A stretch of DNA of 64,000 bases from Fibrella aquatilis (GTDB lineage: Bacteria > Bacteroidota > Bacteroidia > Cytophagales > Spirosomataceae). The notes beneath the pieces are model-generated. The model saw only the letters and a list, made by a program, of their open reading frames with translations, was not told the origin of the DNA and did no database searches. This document shows, piece by piece, positions 26,394 through 35,803 of the stretch. Location: the NCBI RefSeq assembly GCF_017353255.1, contig NZ_JAFMYU010000014.1, positions 62,001 to 126,000 on the forward strand, in the 5' to 3' direction. A program made the position numbers and the translations under genes. How positions within the stretch are numbered: position 1 is the stretch's first letter; every line of letters starts with the position of its first letter.

Positions 26394-27347
26394 CTATTGA
26401 TCGACTTTGGTAGCCTGTGATGATTCGCGCTCAAGGTCTTCAACGCTTGGTAACGTACCTTGTAGGTCGGCGGGAATGCTCTCTGTAAGGCGATATTCGG
26501 CAATACCGATAGGCTTATTAATATCCTTTAGCGCATATTCGGCAACGACTTTGTCTTTGTCCTGACAAATCAATAGACCAACACTGGGTTGATCCGCGGC
26601 TGTTTTTAACTGGTCATCCACAACCGACAGGTAGAAATTTAGCTTACCGGCAAACTCAGGCTGGAATTTGCCCCGTTTCAACTCAATTACTACGTAGCAG
26701 TGTAGTTTCAAGTGGTAAAACAGTAAATCAATGTAAAAATCCTGGTCCCCTACTTCCAAGTGATATTGCTTGCCAACAAAGGCGAATCCGGCACCCAATT
26801 CAAGCAAAAACTTGGTGATATGGCTGGTCAGCGCATTTTCGAGATCTTTCTCTTGGTAATCGTCCTGCAACGTCAAAAAATCAAACAGGTAAGGATCTTT
26901 GGTCAGTTGCTGGGCAAGGTCTGACTGTAGCGCTGGCAAGCGATCATCGAAATTGGATATTGCTTTACCCTGCCGTTCATGCAACCCCGACTTGATTTGC
27001 AGGCTTAGTATGTCGCGTGACCAGCCGTTTTCAAGCGATTTAGCAACGTAGAAGTCGCGTATTTCGGCAGTCTTCACTTTGTCGAGGAGGATGACGTGGT
27101 GCGCCCACGGCAATTGTGCAACTGGTCGTTGCACAAATTCATTACTCGGATAGGCTTCCGCAAATTTTCTCATGTAGAACAAATTGCGACGCGACAGACC
27201 ATGCATATCGGGAAAATCTGCCCGGAGGTCGTCTGCTAACTTCTCTATTACTTTATATCTCCATTTCTCGGTCTTAGCTGAACTGAGTGAGGTTGTTGTG
27301 GGCTTTGCGCTACGCGCCCCTCGACTGCGCTCGGGGTGACAGGCCAA
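26394..27347 (-). pseudogene. DUF1016 (YhcG-type) PD-(D/E)xK nuclease, 5' end replaced by a repeat
   Basis: About 295 residues of a YhcG-like nuclease: LSRRNLFYMRKFAEAYPSNE, SGLHERQGKAISNFDDRLP, then the nuclease core LEVGDQDFYIDLLFYHLKLH and CYVVIELKRGKFQPE. Intact relatives have roughly 60 more N-terminal residues. Here the frame runs upstream into a 61-bp hairpin arm, giving the unrelated peptide MACHPERSRGARSAKP. The first native codons begin only around TEKWRYKVIEKLADDL. The nuclease core looks intact, so a shortened protein might still be made. Relatives are usually solitary or part of restriction islands. Confidence 0.75.
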
Positions 27348-27440
27348 TAAGCAACTAGCCTAGCTTGAGTCAAGGTCGTTGTCACCCCGAGCGCAGTCGA
27401 GGGGCACGTAGCGCAAAGCCCACAACAACCTCACTCAGTT
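27281..27440. repeat. Hairpin with 61-bp arms between two minus-strand genes
   Basis: Arms 27281-27341 and 27380-27440 differ at one position. The inner module GTCACCCCGAGCGCAGTCGA is the same as in the 33.4-kb hairpin; the outer module (AACTGAGTGAGGTTGTTGTG) is different. The left arm forms the false 5' end of the DUF1016 gene, and the right arm ends 10 bp before the stop of the next gene. Confidence 0.97.
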
Positions 27441-27450
27441 CACTGAGCTG

Positions 27451-28215
27451 CTACTCCTCTACTCCACTAGCCCCCAGCGCCTCAAACAGCGTGTGCCAGT
27501 ACCGCGTGATGGTGGGCTTGTTCTCTTTTGCTGAGGCTGTGGCGGAAAAAGGGAGTACCAGCCGAATGCTGGGCGAACCAATGGGGTACTGTTCACCCAG
27601 AAGTTTGGCATCGGTTTTAGCCCACTCGTCGGCTTGGGCGGTGGTGGCGGGGGGTATTTTGTGAAAATCGCGTCGGCCCGGACCGGTCATGCTTTCCACC
27701 ATATCGCTCAGGTAATAAGCCCGCACCGTCCGGCCTGATTCGTTGGCCTGGGCCAGCACGGCGAGGCTGCCCCAGAGGTCGGTATGCTGATTGGAGAGGC
27801 CGGCATTGGGCTGATCGAGCCTGGCGAGCACCTGCCGCTGGATGGTGGCCTGTTCGCGGGTGAGTTGCAATTCGTAGTCGGTTTGGGCGGCGTCGCGGTC
27901 GGTGGGGGAGGCACCGTCGAGGTCGGGGAGGGGCGTGCGGGCGGTCAGCGATAGAGCGCGGGCTTTGGCGGTGTTGTCGTGAATGAAATAAACCGCTACC
28001 CGATCTCCTTTTTGATGCACGTTTTTGGCAATAGCCTCACGGACAGCGTGTTCGTAGATGGCGTGGGCTTCTGACTTAGTCCCTCCGGGCTGGTTGCTCA
28101 GGCTTTTGTCAATGAAAAAAACCGTGTAGCTCGGTTCATCTGCCGCCACGGGACGGTCTTTTTTGGCCGAACAGCCGACGAGAAATAGCAGGCAGAGGAG
28201 AAGGAGGCGGGTCAT
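27451..28215 (-). CDS. Lipoprotein with a von Willebrand A-like domain
   Basis: 254 residues, lipobox LFLVGC at residue 15. The segment YTVFFIDKSLSNQ carries a DxSxS MIDAS-like motif, and VRAYYLSDMVES supplies the later aspartate, so a metal-dependent adhesion or scaffold domain is likely. It is placed in the envelope by its lipid anchor. The next gene upstream starts an unrelated polysaccharide set. Confidence 0.7.
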   Translation of the reverse strand: MTRLLLLCLLFLVGCSAKKDRPVAADEPSYTVFFIDKSLSNQPGGTKSEAHAIYEHAVREAIAKNVHQKGDRVAVYFIHDNTAKARALSLTARTPLPDLDGASPTDRDAAQTDYELQLTREQATIQRQVLARLDQPNAGLSNQHTDLWGSLAVLAQANESGRTVRAYYLSDMVESMTGPGRRDFHKIPPATTAQADEWAKTDAKLLGEQYPIGSPSIRLVLPFSATASAKENKPTITRYWHTLFEALGASGVEE

Positions 28216-28237
28216 ACCGCAAAATTGACCAGCAAAC

Positions 28238-29269
28238 CTATACCGTTTTTGAAACCTTATAGGTTTTTGTTTTTTCGCCGCCCCGCAAAAAGCGAAGTGC
28301 GGCCAGGAAGCCCAACGCGCTGAAGGCGAAATTCACCAGCGTAATAATCGCGTGCGAAAACGTGGCCCAGATGGTACCAGCCATCAGCGTCATGCCATAG
28401 GCCACCAGCCCCCGGCTGGCCAGAAAATGGTACGAGCCGATGTTAGCTTGCGTGGGGATGGTGAGGCTACCCAGCGACGTCAGCGCAAAAACCGTCAGCG
28501 AGGCCGAATTGGGCAGGTTTTCGGTGATGGGCAGCGCCCGAAACAGCGACGCCAGCACCATCAGCGACAGGCCGTGGATACAGAACGTAGTAAGCCAATA
28601 CAGACTGGGTTGCTTCACGGTGCGAATACTCAGCAGCCCCCGCCGGAACCCCTCTATCCGTTCGCGCAGGCGGATGCGTTCGGCCAGCCGTTGCACCGAT
28701 TGCCAGCGCATGACGCTCCGCAAGCTAATGACTGTGAGGGCAATACAAACCGCCAGGCCTGCCAGCAAGCCCGCCCACTGCCCACCCGAAAGGACATGGA
28801 ACCAGTTGGGCAACTGCATGTACTGCTGCACATAAGCCAGCAGTCGGCCCGATTCCAGCAATAGGGTTAGCGACAGGAAAACGGCCGTGGCCAGCAAGTC
28901 CACCAGCCGTTCGGTGATGATAGACCCGACGCTTTCGGTGATGGGTACGTTGTCGCTGCGTTGTAGCAGCGTACACCGCAGCAACTCGCCCGAACCGGGA
29001 ATGATGACGCTCGAAGCACTCCCCGCCAGCATAGCCGACAGCGCCCGCCCGGCAGAGGGCGCATGGCCCAGCCCTTGTAGCAGCATCCGCCAGCGCACGG
29101 CCCGCAACACGGTTTGGATACCCATGACCAGGGCCGTTACGGCAATCCAGCCACGCGACGCTTTCTGAAACTGATCGATCAAACTGGCCAGCGGCATACC
29201 GCGCAGGGCGTAGGCGAGCAGGGCGAACGCCAGAACGACGGGGATGACCTGTTTTAGCAATTTCTTCAT
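28238..29269 (-). CDS. Lysylphosphatidylglycerol synthase TM-region/flippase-like membrane protein
   Basis: 343 residues with about eight hydrophobic helices. ALRGMPLASLIDQFQKASRG at the start, GSASSVIIPGSGELLRCTLL in the middle and PTQANIGSYHFLASRGLVAY near residue 270 match the UPF0104 / LPG_synthase_TM family, often coupled to glycosyltransferases in lipid-linked sugar handling. It is last in an operon with two GT2 enzymes and a DUF2304 protein. Confidence 0.85.
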   Translation of the reverse strand: MKKLLKQVIPVVLAFALLAYALRGMPLASLIDQFQKASRGWIAVTALVMGIQTVLRAVRWRMLLQGLGHAPSAGRALSAMLAGSASSVIIPGSGELLRCTLLQRSDNVPITESVGSIITERLVDLLATAVFLSLTLLLESGRLLAYVQQYMQLPNWFHVLSGGQWAGLLAGLAVCIALTVISLRSVMRWQSVQRLAERIRLRERIEGFRRGLLSIRTVKQPSLYWLTTFCIHGLSLMVLASLFRALPITENLPNSASLTVFALTSLGSLTIPTQANIGSYHFLASRGLVAYGMTLMAGTIWATFSHAIITLVNFAFSALGFLAALRFLRGGEKTKTYKVSKTV

Positions 29270-29276
29270 AAGCTAA

Positions 29277-30017
29277 TCAGCGGTGCTGGCCGAGGCGGCG
29301 ATAAACTATTCGTAACCAGAGAGTTAATGGTGGCTGAATGCCATTTATGGTCCAGGCCGAAGTCATTTCGCGGAGGCCCTGCACCACACTACGCCAGCCA
29401 TTGTTTGATGCCCCACCGGCCCGCATTCGTACCAATACGTCTGGCAGGTGGCGGGCGCTGTAGCCTGTCATGTGCAACACCCGGAACATGATTTCGTAGT
29501 CGGCGGCCAGTGTAAGCTCGGTGCGGAAACCGCCCGTCTTAAGCAGCAGTTCGCGACGTGCAAAAAAGGCAGGGTGGGCGGGCGCGTGGCCCTGTGCAAA
29601 CAATTTTTCCGAGAAAGGCCTAACCTGCCAGTGGCGGGTTATCTGCTCCTGCGCATCGACATAGACCAGATTACCATAGACGGTGCCCACGGTGGGGTCA
29701 CGAAATTCACCCATTACCTGGGCCAGTACCTGGTCATGGGCGTAAACATCGTCGGCGTTGAGGAAAGCAATCACGTCGCCGGTGGCGCGGTGCAGGCCTT
29801 TATTCATGGCGTCGTAGATACCCTGGTCGGGTTCCGAAGTCCAGTTGGTAAGCTGGCTATCGTAGCGCCGGAGCAGTTCGACGGTGCCGTCGGTAGAGCC
29901 GCCATCCAGAATAAGGTATTCCAGATCAACTCCCCGCTGTGCCAGCACCGACTGTATGGTACGTTCCAGCACGGCGGCGGCGTTGTAGGCCACGGTGACA
30001 ATGGTAATTTTCATCAA
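29277..30017 (-). CDS. Glycosyltransferase family 2
   Basis: 246 residues, GT-A fold: ITIVTVAYNAAAVLERTIQS at the N-terminus, LILDGGSTDGTVELL, DQGIYDAMNKGLHRATGDVI, and AFLNADDVYAHD with the DxD-like metal site. Soluble or peripheral, with a short C-terminal helix. It probably adds sugars to a surface polysaccharide. It is 7 nt upstream of the flippase-like gene. Confidence 0.9.
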   Translation of the reverse strand: MMKITIVTVAYNAAAVLERTIQSVLAQRGVDLEYLILDGGSTDGTVELLRRYDSQLTNWTSEPDQGIYDAMNKGLHRATGDVIAFLNADDVYAHDQVLAQVMGEFRDPTVGTVYGNLVYVDAQEQITRHWQVRPFSEKLFAQGHAPAHPAFFARRELLLKTGGFRTELTLAADYEIMFRVLHMTGYSARHLPDVLVRMRAGGASNNGWRSVVQGLREMTSAWTINGIQPPLTLWLRIVYRRLGQHR

Positions 30018-30023
30018 CTGCCC

Positions 30024-30356
30024 TTATGCCTGATTCAGGGGCTTGGCCTGGTTCAGGGTCATGTTGCGGATGATCTCGGTTTGGGTGCGCTCAATCCGCC
30101 GGAGCTTGGAATACAGCACGACCATGCCAATAAAAAACACCACCCCGCCAACGTAAATTACCAGATCGACGCCGCGCCCCACGCCCACCGCCACGGCAAT
30201 TTGGGTTGAGAGTTCGGGGAAAAGCACCAGCGTTAGTCCCACCAGGGCCACCAAAATCAGCGAGAGGCGGTAGAACGTCTGGTTTTGCAGGCGGGTTAAA
30301 AACAGCAGCACCAGGCCCAGCAGGGGCAGAGCGAGCAGAATTTTTATGGGTGTCAT
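30024..30356 (-). CDS. DUF2304 small membrane protein
   Basis: 110 residues, three hydrophobic helices and a C-terminal helix rich in charge (SKLRRIERTQTEIIRNMTLN). The family regularly follows a DPM1-like GT2 gene, as here, and probably forms a membrane partner. The start overlaps the previous stop by 4 nt. Confidence 0.85.
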   Translation of the reverse strand: MTPIKILLALPLLGLVLLFLTRLQNQTFYRLSLILVALVGLTLVLFPELSTQIAVAVGVGRGVDLVIYVGGVVFFIGMVVLYSKLRRIERTQTEIIRNMTLNQAKPLNQA

Positions 30357-31045
30357 AACAGTAACTTCTTCAGAATGAGGTCGATCAGGATATTGAAGGC
30401 GTTCAGCGCGCTCTGTCCTTTCTGTTTCGAGTAGTCGGTGTAGACAATGTGGACGGGCACCTCCTGGTAGCGCAGCCGATTCTGCCGAATCAACGACAGT
30501 ACCTCGGTGGCGTGGGCCATGCGGTTTTCAGTGATACGGATGGCCTCGGCAGCGCGGCGGTTCATGGCCCGAAACCCGTTGTGCGCGTCGGTGAGCCACA
30601 GGCCGGTAGTAAGGCCGTTAACAATGGTGGCCACTTTCAGCAACGCCCGGCGCAGCACCGGCACGGCATCAACATCATTGGCCCGCTGAAACCGCGACCC
30701 CAGCGCAATATCGGCCTCACCGGCTTTCACAGGGGCCAGCAGGGTCTGAATTTCGCGGTGATCGTGTTGTCCGTCGGCGTCGAAATGCACCACGTAGGCG
30801 GCTCCCTGTGCCAGCGCATAGCGCATACCGGTGTGCAGGGCCGCGCCTTGCCCCAGGTTGATGGGGTGGCGCAGGTAGTGTAGGCTCAGGTCCCGAATGG
30901 TGTCGAGCGTATTGTCGGCCGAGCAATCGTCAACCACCACCACCGAATAGCCTTCGTAGACCAGCGGCAGCAGCGTTTGGCGCAGGGCAGTAGCTTCGTT
31001 ATAGGTCGGCACCACCACGAAGGTAGACGCGTTGGACGTGGGCAT
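30353..31045 (-). CDS. Glycosyltransferase family 2 (polyprenyl-phosphate sugar synthase-like)
   Basis: 230 residues: FVVVPTYNEATALRQTLLPL, VVVVDDCSADNTLDTIRDL, NLGQGAALHTGMRYAL and VHFDADGQHD (DxD). This matches the dolichyl/undecaprenyl-phosphate mannose synthase group, which loads sugar onto a lipid carrier. First gene of the operon. Confidence 0.9.
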   Translation of the reverse strand: MPTSNASTFVVVPTYNEATALRQTLLPLVYEGYSVVVVDDCSADNTLDTIRDLSLHYLRHPINLGQGAALHTGMRYALAQGAAYVVHFDADGQHDHREIQTLLAPVKAGEADIALGSRFQRANDVDAVPVLRRALLKVATIVNGLTTGLWLTDAHNGFRAMNRRAAEAIRITENRMAHATEVLSLIRQNRLRYQEVPVHIVYTDYSKQKGQSALNAFNILIDLILKKLLL

Positions 31046-31092
31046 ACGGTAGGGGCGGCTGGGCGCGTTTGGGTCTGTACAACAAGCCTTAC

Positions 31093-31100
31093 CAAAGATA
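31093..31100 (-). promoter_or_regulatory. -7 box for the glycosyltransferase operon
   Basis: Minus-strand TATCTTTG, 48 nt before the start at 31045, with TTG-like bases about 19 nt upstream of it. Confidence 0.6.
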
Positions 31101-31240
31101 ATGCCAAATTACGGGCAATTCTGGCATGGTATTCGTAGCGGGCGAATGGAAGTTTTAGTGATTTAATAACGCCCTACGCCCGTAAGGCCTTAGTTTTATG
31201 GTGTAAACTCACCTGAGCGAACGTCTGATCGTTGTCCCCA

Positions 31241-33334
31241 ATGTCAAAGAAAAAACGGCAGGCCAGCCCGGATACGCAGGCGGCCCCCCCTACCCGAAAA
31301 CCCGTTACCGTACCGGCTCCTACCCCAACCCTGGCCGCCAAACCACAGCCCGTTGCCCCCCTGCCCCCCAAACCCGCCGACCCCAACGAGCTGATCCGTT
31401 TCGACCGGCGCACCAACTGGACCCTGGGCATCATTGTCGGCCTGTTTTTGCTGATGGTGCTGGGCAAACTGCATTTTGTGTCGCTGCCTGCCTGGAATAC
31501 CCTTGTGCCCGACGGTTCGCCCGTGAACCGGGGTTTGGTATCGGGTACGGCCAAAACCATCCGCATGGACGATTATGCCGTTGGGGCGCCCTGGATCATT
31601 TCCAACATAAACCGAGGTTATCCCATTGAAAATGAAGGCATTGGCGGCTTGAAATCGGCCATGTTGACGGTACCGGCCAAGCATATCGTTTCCTTTTTTA
31701 AGCCGCACAACTGGGGCTTTTTTGTGCTCGATGCCGAACGTGGCTACGCCTGGATGTACGACCTCTGTATTCCGCTGTTGCTGATCGGGTCGTTTTTGTT
31801 TTTCATGATGATCACCCGCAACCAGTATTTTCTGTCGCTAACGGGGGCCATTGCCCTGCTGCTGTCGTCGGGTACGGTCTGGTGGACATTTATTCCGGCC
31901 AGTATGATTGGCTACTGCGGCCTCACTGCCGTTACCGCCGTGTATTTGCTGCGCGAACGGAAACCCCTACGAATAGTCCTGCTGGCTTTCGGTCTGGTCT
32001 ACCTGTGCATTGCTTATTTGCTGCAGCTTTATCCCCCTTATCAGGTGCCCATGTCGTACCTGTATATACTGGTGCTGGGCGGGTTCTTGTATAACGAGCG
32101 CAAACGGTTCTTCCCCATCAATGCCTGGGTGCTCAAGGCTGGCCTGCTGGCTGTGGCCGTGGCCGTGTTTGGCGCTGTGGTTTACCTGTTCTACAACGAC
32201 GTAAAAGAGACCATTCAGGCAGCCAGCAGCACCGTATATCCCGGTCAACGAAGTGAGTCGGGTGGTTCTGGTTTTATAGCTAACTGGTTTTCAGAGTATT
32301 ACAGCTGGGTGACCAATTATCAGTCGTACCCCAAAGGCTGGTTAAACATCTGCGAAATGTCGCACTACCTGACGTTTGCTCCTGTGATTTTGCCCCTGAC
32401 GGTGGTGCTGTTCATCCAACGCAAACGTATCGACTGGATGCTGGCGGGAGCGGCCCTGTTCACCATTGCCCTGGCCATTTATGTAGAATATGGCTGGCCG
32501 AAATGGCTGGCCGAGAAAACGCTCGTCAGCATGGCCCCCTCGCGTCGGGCGCAGATTCCGCTGGGGGTGGGCAGTATTCTGCTGACGGTGATCTACCTCA
32601 GCGCCGTTCGTGATTATGTGAAGCAGGTGCCTGCGTGGGTCAACGTGGCGGCGGTGGCGGCTATTCTGGGTTTCATGATCTACACGGCCTGGGTAAACGT
32701 CAACGATTCGGAGGGGATTATCACTAGTTCGCAGACGTTCCTGCCGGTGCTGTTTTTCACGGCCATGAACGCCCTGCTGCTGTTTACGATTCAATCCAAA
32801 TACCGCATCGCTCTATTCTGTACGGGCCTGATTCTCTTTTTGTTACCTAACCTGGGGGCCAATCCCCTCTCGAAAGGCCTGACACCCATTACCGACCACC
32901 TGCTCTACCGCGCCGTGCGGCCCCTGGTAGAGCAAAACCCGGATGCCCGCTGGATTGTCAACGGCAGTCAGTACGTTACCTACCTGGTTACGGCCACGGG
33001 TGCCAAGCAGATTACGGGGGTGAAATACCTGCCCGAACGCAAGCAGATTTTCAAGGTGCTGGACCCCACCATGAAGCGCGATTCGGCCTACAACCGCTAC
33101 GCTCACGTCACGTTCCAGACTTACATAAACCCGCAACAGCCCGACACCACCATTTTGGCCCAACAGTTTGAAGACGGCTATATCATTGCCGGTGATCCCT
33201 GTTCGCCGAAGTTCAAGAAGCTGAACGTGAAGTACATGCTCTACGACCACGCGCCCCAGATCCCCTACGAAGTGCGCTGCATGAAAAAAGCCGTCGAGCT
33301 AGGATCCATGACGATTTACGAGCGGGTAGATTAG
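31241..33334 (+). CDS. Large polytopic membrane protein (glycosyltransferase-like, function unknown)
   Basis: 697 residues from the ATG at 31241 (MSKKKRQAS). A Pro/Ala-rich cytoplasmic tail of about 60 residues precedes about 12 transmembrane helices. The first periplasmic loop holds conserved-looking GSPVNRGLVSGTAKTIRMDD and INRGYPIENEGIGG. The C-terminal 150 residues are soluble. The layout fits GT-C-like integral membrane glycosyltransferases. Its position among glycosyltransferases supports a polysaccharide role. No catalytic motif is assigned. Confidence 0.7.
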   Translation: MSKKKRQASPDTQAAPPTRKPVTVPAPTPTLAAKPQPVAPLPPKPADPNELIRFDRRTNWTLGIIVGLFLLMVLGKLHFVSLPAWNTLVPDGSPVNRGLVSGTAKTIRMDDYAVGAPWIISNINRGYPIENEGIGGLKSAMLTVPAKHIVSFFKPHNWGFFVLDAERGYAWMYDLCIPLLLIGSFLFFMMITRNQYFLSLTGAIALLLSSGTVWWTFIPASMIGYCGLTAVTAVYLLRERKPLRIVLLAFGLVYLCIAYLLQLYPPYQVPMSYLYILVLGGFLYNERKRFFPINAWVLKAGLLAVAVAVFGAVVYLFYNDVKETIQAASSTVYPGQRSESGGSGFIANWFSEYYSWVTNYQSYPKGWLNICEMSHYLTFAPVILPLTVVLFIQRKRIDWMLAGAALFTIALAIYVEYGWPKWLAEKTLVSMAPSRRAQIPLGVGSILLTVIYLSAVRDYVKQVPAWVNVAAVAAILGFMIYTAWVNVNDSEGIITSSQTFLPVLFFTAMNALLLFTIQSKYRIALFCTGLILFLLPNLGANPLSKGLTPITDHLLYRAVRPLVEQNPDARWIVNGSQYVTYLVTATGAKQITGVKYLPERKQIFKVLDPTMKRDSAYNRYAHVTFQTYINPQQPDTTILAQQFEDGYIIAGDPCSPKFKKLNVKYMLYDHAPQIPYEVRCMKKAVELGSMTIYERVD

Positions 33335-33341
33335 AGAGGTG

Positions 33342-33535
33342 GTTAGTGGTTTGTAGTTGCTACGCGCTGGTGTGGGCTGACGCCTGGCCCTTCGACTGCG
33401 CTCGGGGTGACAAGACACTAGAGCAATTTTCCTAAACTGATTCAAGGGTGTGTCACCCCGAGCGCAGTCGAGGGGCCAGGCGTCAGCCCACACCAGCGCG
33501 TAGCAACCACCAACCACAAACTACAAACCACTAAC
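33342..33535. repeat. Composite hairpin with 71/85-nt arms
   Basis: Left arm 33342-33412 and right arm 33451-33535 pair along most of their length; the right arm carries about 13 extra bases in its outer word tract. Outer module: AACC/CAAAC words. Middle module: GGGCTGACGCC, also in the 40.4-kb hairpin. Inner module: GTCACCCCGAGCGCAGTCGA, also in the 27.3-kb hairpin. The right arm includes the stop codon of the GT4 gene. Confidence 0.95.
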
Positions 33536-34729
33536 TTCTTCCAAAACCCCACTAAACACCTCGTGGGTGAGTGCCCAGTTAAATTGGGCGGCGTGGTGGA
33601 TGGCGCCGGCCGAGAGGCGGTGCCAGAGAGTATCGTCGGTGAAGAGGCGTTGCAGCTGCCGAGCCAGTGACTCGTCAGAATCGTAAGCGAAATACAGGCC
33701 CGATACCTCGTTGGTAACGGTTTCGGCAGTACCACCAGTGCCGGTTACCACGGCGGGCGTACCGCAGGCCATAGCCTCGATGGGCGACAGGCCGAAAGGT
33801 TCATTATGAGCCGAGTGGACAAATACCTGACTGGTGCAGAGCAGGTTAGCCAGCTGTGAAGTGTCGTAGAACGCGTCGATAATGGTCACGGCGTCAGCGA
33901 GTTGCAGCGAGTTGGCTAGTTGCAACAGTCGCTCTTTTTCAACGCCCCGCCCTTTGATTTTCAACTCAATATCGCCGCAGCCGGGTTGCGCCCGCAACAA
34001 CGCCAACGCCCGCACCACGGTATCGACCCGCTTAAACTTGTTCAATGTACAAACCATCACGATCTGCCGGTTCCGGGCCATTTCTGGCCGGGGGTAGAAT
34101 GCCTCATGGTCAATGCCGCAGTATACCAGCCGGAGCCGGGCGGGGTCGAGGCGCGGAAATGTCTGGGCAATAGTCCGCTCTGAATACTGCGAATTGGCCA
34201 CTACGCGGTCAGTGACGGGCATCAGCGCGTGTTCGATACGGCGGAAGATGGGGTTGAGCAGTTTCAGCCCCCAACGCATGTAATCGGGCTTGATGGAGTT
34301 TATCCAGGCGTGTTCAAAAATAAAGGCTGTGGGTTCGTGGCAGACGTAGACCAGTTGCACGGCCGGGTGTAGTTTTTTGTAGAACCACCCCCACCAGTTG
34401 GCCGGAAATGGCTCCGACACCACCACCGGCGACCCAATTTGCCGCGCCGCCCGGTGCACCCGCCAGTACATAAGCGGATACTGCACCCAAAACCAAATGG
34501 ACGATGACAGCGGCCCGCCCACGTCGACAAACCGAACCCCCGCTGCCGCTGCCTCACGCACAATGACCGGATTAGACTGGATAGACACCACATATACCGG
34601 CCAGCCTGTCAGCACCAGCCGCTTGCTCACCTCCAGCAACACCGTAGTAGCCCCCCCCGCCAGCATACAATGCGGGTGCATAAACGTGATTGGCGGTTTA
34701 CTAGAAGCTAAACTGGGCGTTTGATCCAT
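33521..34729 (-). CDS. Glycosyltransferase family 4
   Basis: 402 residues, GT-B fold. Acceptor domain starts ITFMHPHCMLAGGATTVLLE; donor domain has LVYCGIDHEAFYP, KIKGRGVEKERLLQL and EPFGLSPIEAMACGTPAVVT, the usual E-x7-E region. The last three codons and stop are within the hairpin arm. It overlaps the upstream GT2 gene by 22 nt. Confidence 0.92.
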   Translation of the reverse strand: MDQTPSLASSKPPITFMHPHCMLAGGATTVLLEVSKRLVLTGWPVYVVSIQSNPVIVREAAAAGVRFVDVGGPLSSSIWFWVQYPLMYWRVHRAARQIGSPVVVSEPFPANWWGWFYKKLHPAVQLVYVCHEPTAFIFEHAWINSIKPDYMRWGLKLLNPIFRRIEHALMPVTDRVVANSQYSERTIAQTFPRLDPARLRLVYCGIDHEAFYPRPEMARNRQIVMVCTLNKFKRVDTVVRALALLRAQPGCGDIELKIKGRGVEKERLLQLANSLQLADAVTIIDAFYDTSQLANLLCTSQVFVHSAHNEPFGLSPIEAMACGTPAVVTGTGGTAETVTNEVSGLYFAYDSDESLARQLQRLFTDDTLWHRLSAGAIHHAAQFNWALTHEVFSGVLEEVSGL

Positions 34730-35748
34730 TTCTGCGCGTAGATGTAAGCATCATACAAACTTGCTAATAAAGGCCTGCTGAACATACTCAAGGGTTTCTT
34801 AAGCAGCAACCGAATGAGTTTGGTGAAACTGGAAGGTAGGGCCAGAGACGTGGCTACTACGCTCAGCAAGCTCTCCGCTTCGCTGGCAGTAGAACCCTTT
34901 GTGAAGAAGTCGATTAGCACTGATAATTCCATGCGACGTGCCTGATACTGACGCCAGTTGGCCAATATGCTATCTGTCACATAGCCACGAAGTGTAGTTG
35001 ACGTTTCTACTAATTCGACACACCGGCCGGCATCTCTGATAATCTCGCCAAGTCTGTTGCCACCTAACTTGCCGTCTTTGGCCGCCCAGATTCGGAACTT
35101 GCCAATGGGTTTGTCAACATATAAAATGCTCCCCGCCTCATGAGCTTTCAGCAGTAGGGCTACATCGAAGCCATACGTAATTCGTCCATTCAGCACGTCG
35201 CGGCAATGCTGATAGGCGTCGCGCCGAATCATGCCGCCGGGTATCCAGGCAAAAAACGGACGCTGCCCGATGAGTTCGTTTAGTGACTGGGCAGGTGTGC
35301 GAAGACCCGTGGCCTTGCGGTTGTAATAAAATTTGATCTGGTCCAGATTCTGAAAATCAACACTGGCTAATTCGCCATAGGCAACGGCGGCACTGTCATT
35401 GTTGGGCAGATGATTTACCAGCGTTTCTACGCATGTAGGGTAGAGATAGTCGTCAGAGCAGAGATACAAAATCCAGTCGCCCTGCGCCTGATCAGCGGCA
35501 AACTGAAAATGCTCGACCATAGGTAAAAACTGGTCCGGCTTCACTACGCGTAACCGTGTATCGGCCTGCGTAGCCAGCCAGGCTGGCACCTCATTGGTGG
35601 AATGATTATCTGAAACGATAATCTCAACAGGCCCGTATGTCTGGGCCAAAGCACTGAACAGTGCTTCCCGAAAATAAGGCAACTGCTGGTTGTACAGCGG
35701 AATAACGATACTGACGTAAGGGTGCTTGTTTAGCGATTGTGATACCAT
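34708..35748 (-). CDS. Glycosyltransferase family 2
   Basis: 346 residues. VSIVIPLYNQQLPYFREALF, IIVSDNHSTNEVPAW and WILYLCSDDYLYPT (the DD metal site) define a GT-A enzyme; an extra C-terminal ~120 residues are of unknown function. First of a two-gene unit with the GT4 enzyme. Confidence 0.9.
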   Translation of the reverse strand: MVSQSLNKHPYVSIVIPLYNQQLPYFREALFSALAQTYGPVEIIVSDNHSTNEVPAWLATQADTRLRVVKPDQFLPMVEHFQFAADQAQGDWILYLCSDDYLYPTCVETLVNHLPNNDSAAVAYGELASVDFQNLDQIKFYYNRKATGLRTPAQSLNELIGQRPFFAWIPGGMIRRDAYQHCRDVLNGRITYGFDVALLLKAHEAGSILYVDKPIGKFRIWAAKDGKLGGNRLGEIIRDAGRCVELVETSTTLRGYVTDSILANWRQYQARRMELSVLIDFFTKGSTASEAESLLSVVATSLALPSSFTKLIRLLLKKPLSMFSRPLLASLYDAYIYAQKWIKRPV

Positions 35749-35803
35749 CGGCTACCAGGTGTATATACTTAATCACTATCATTGTTCAATCAACTGATTT
35801 ACT

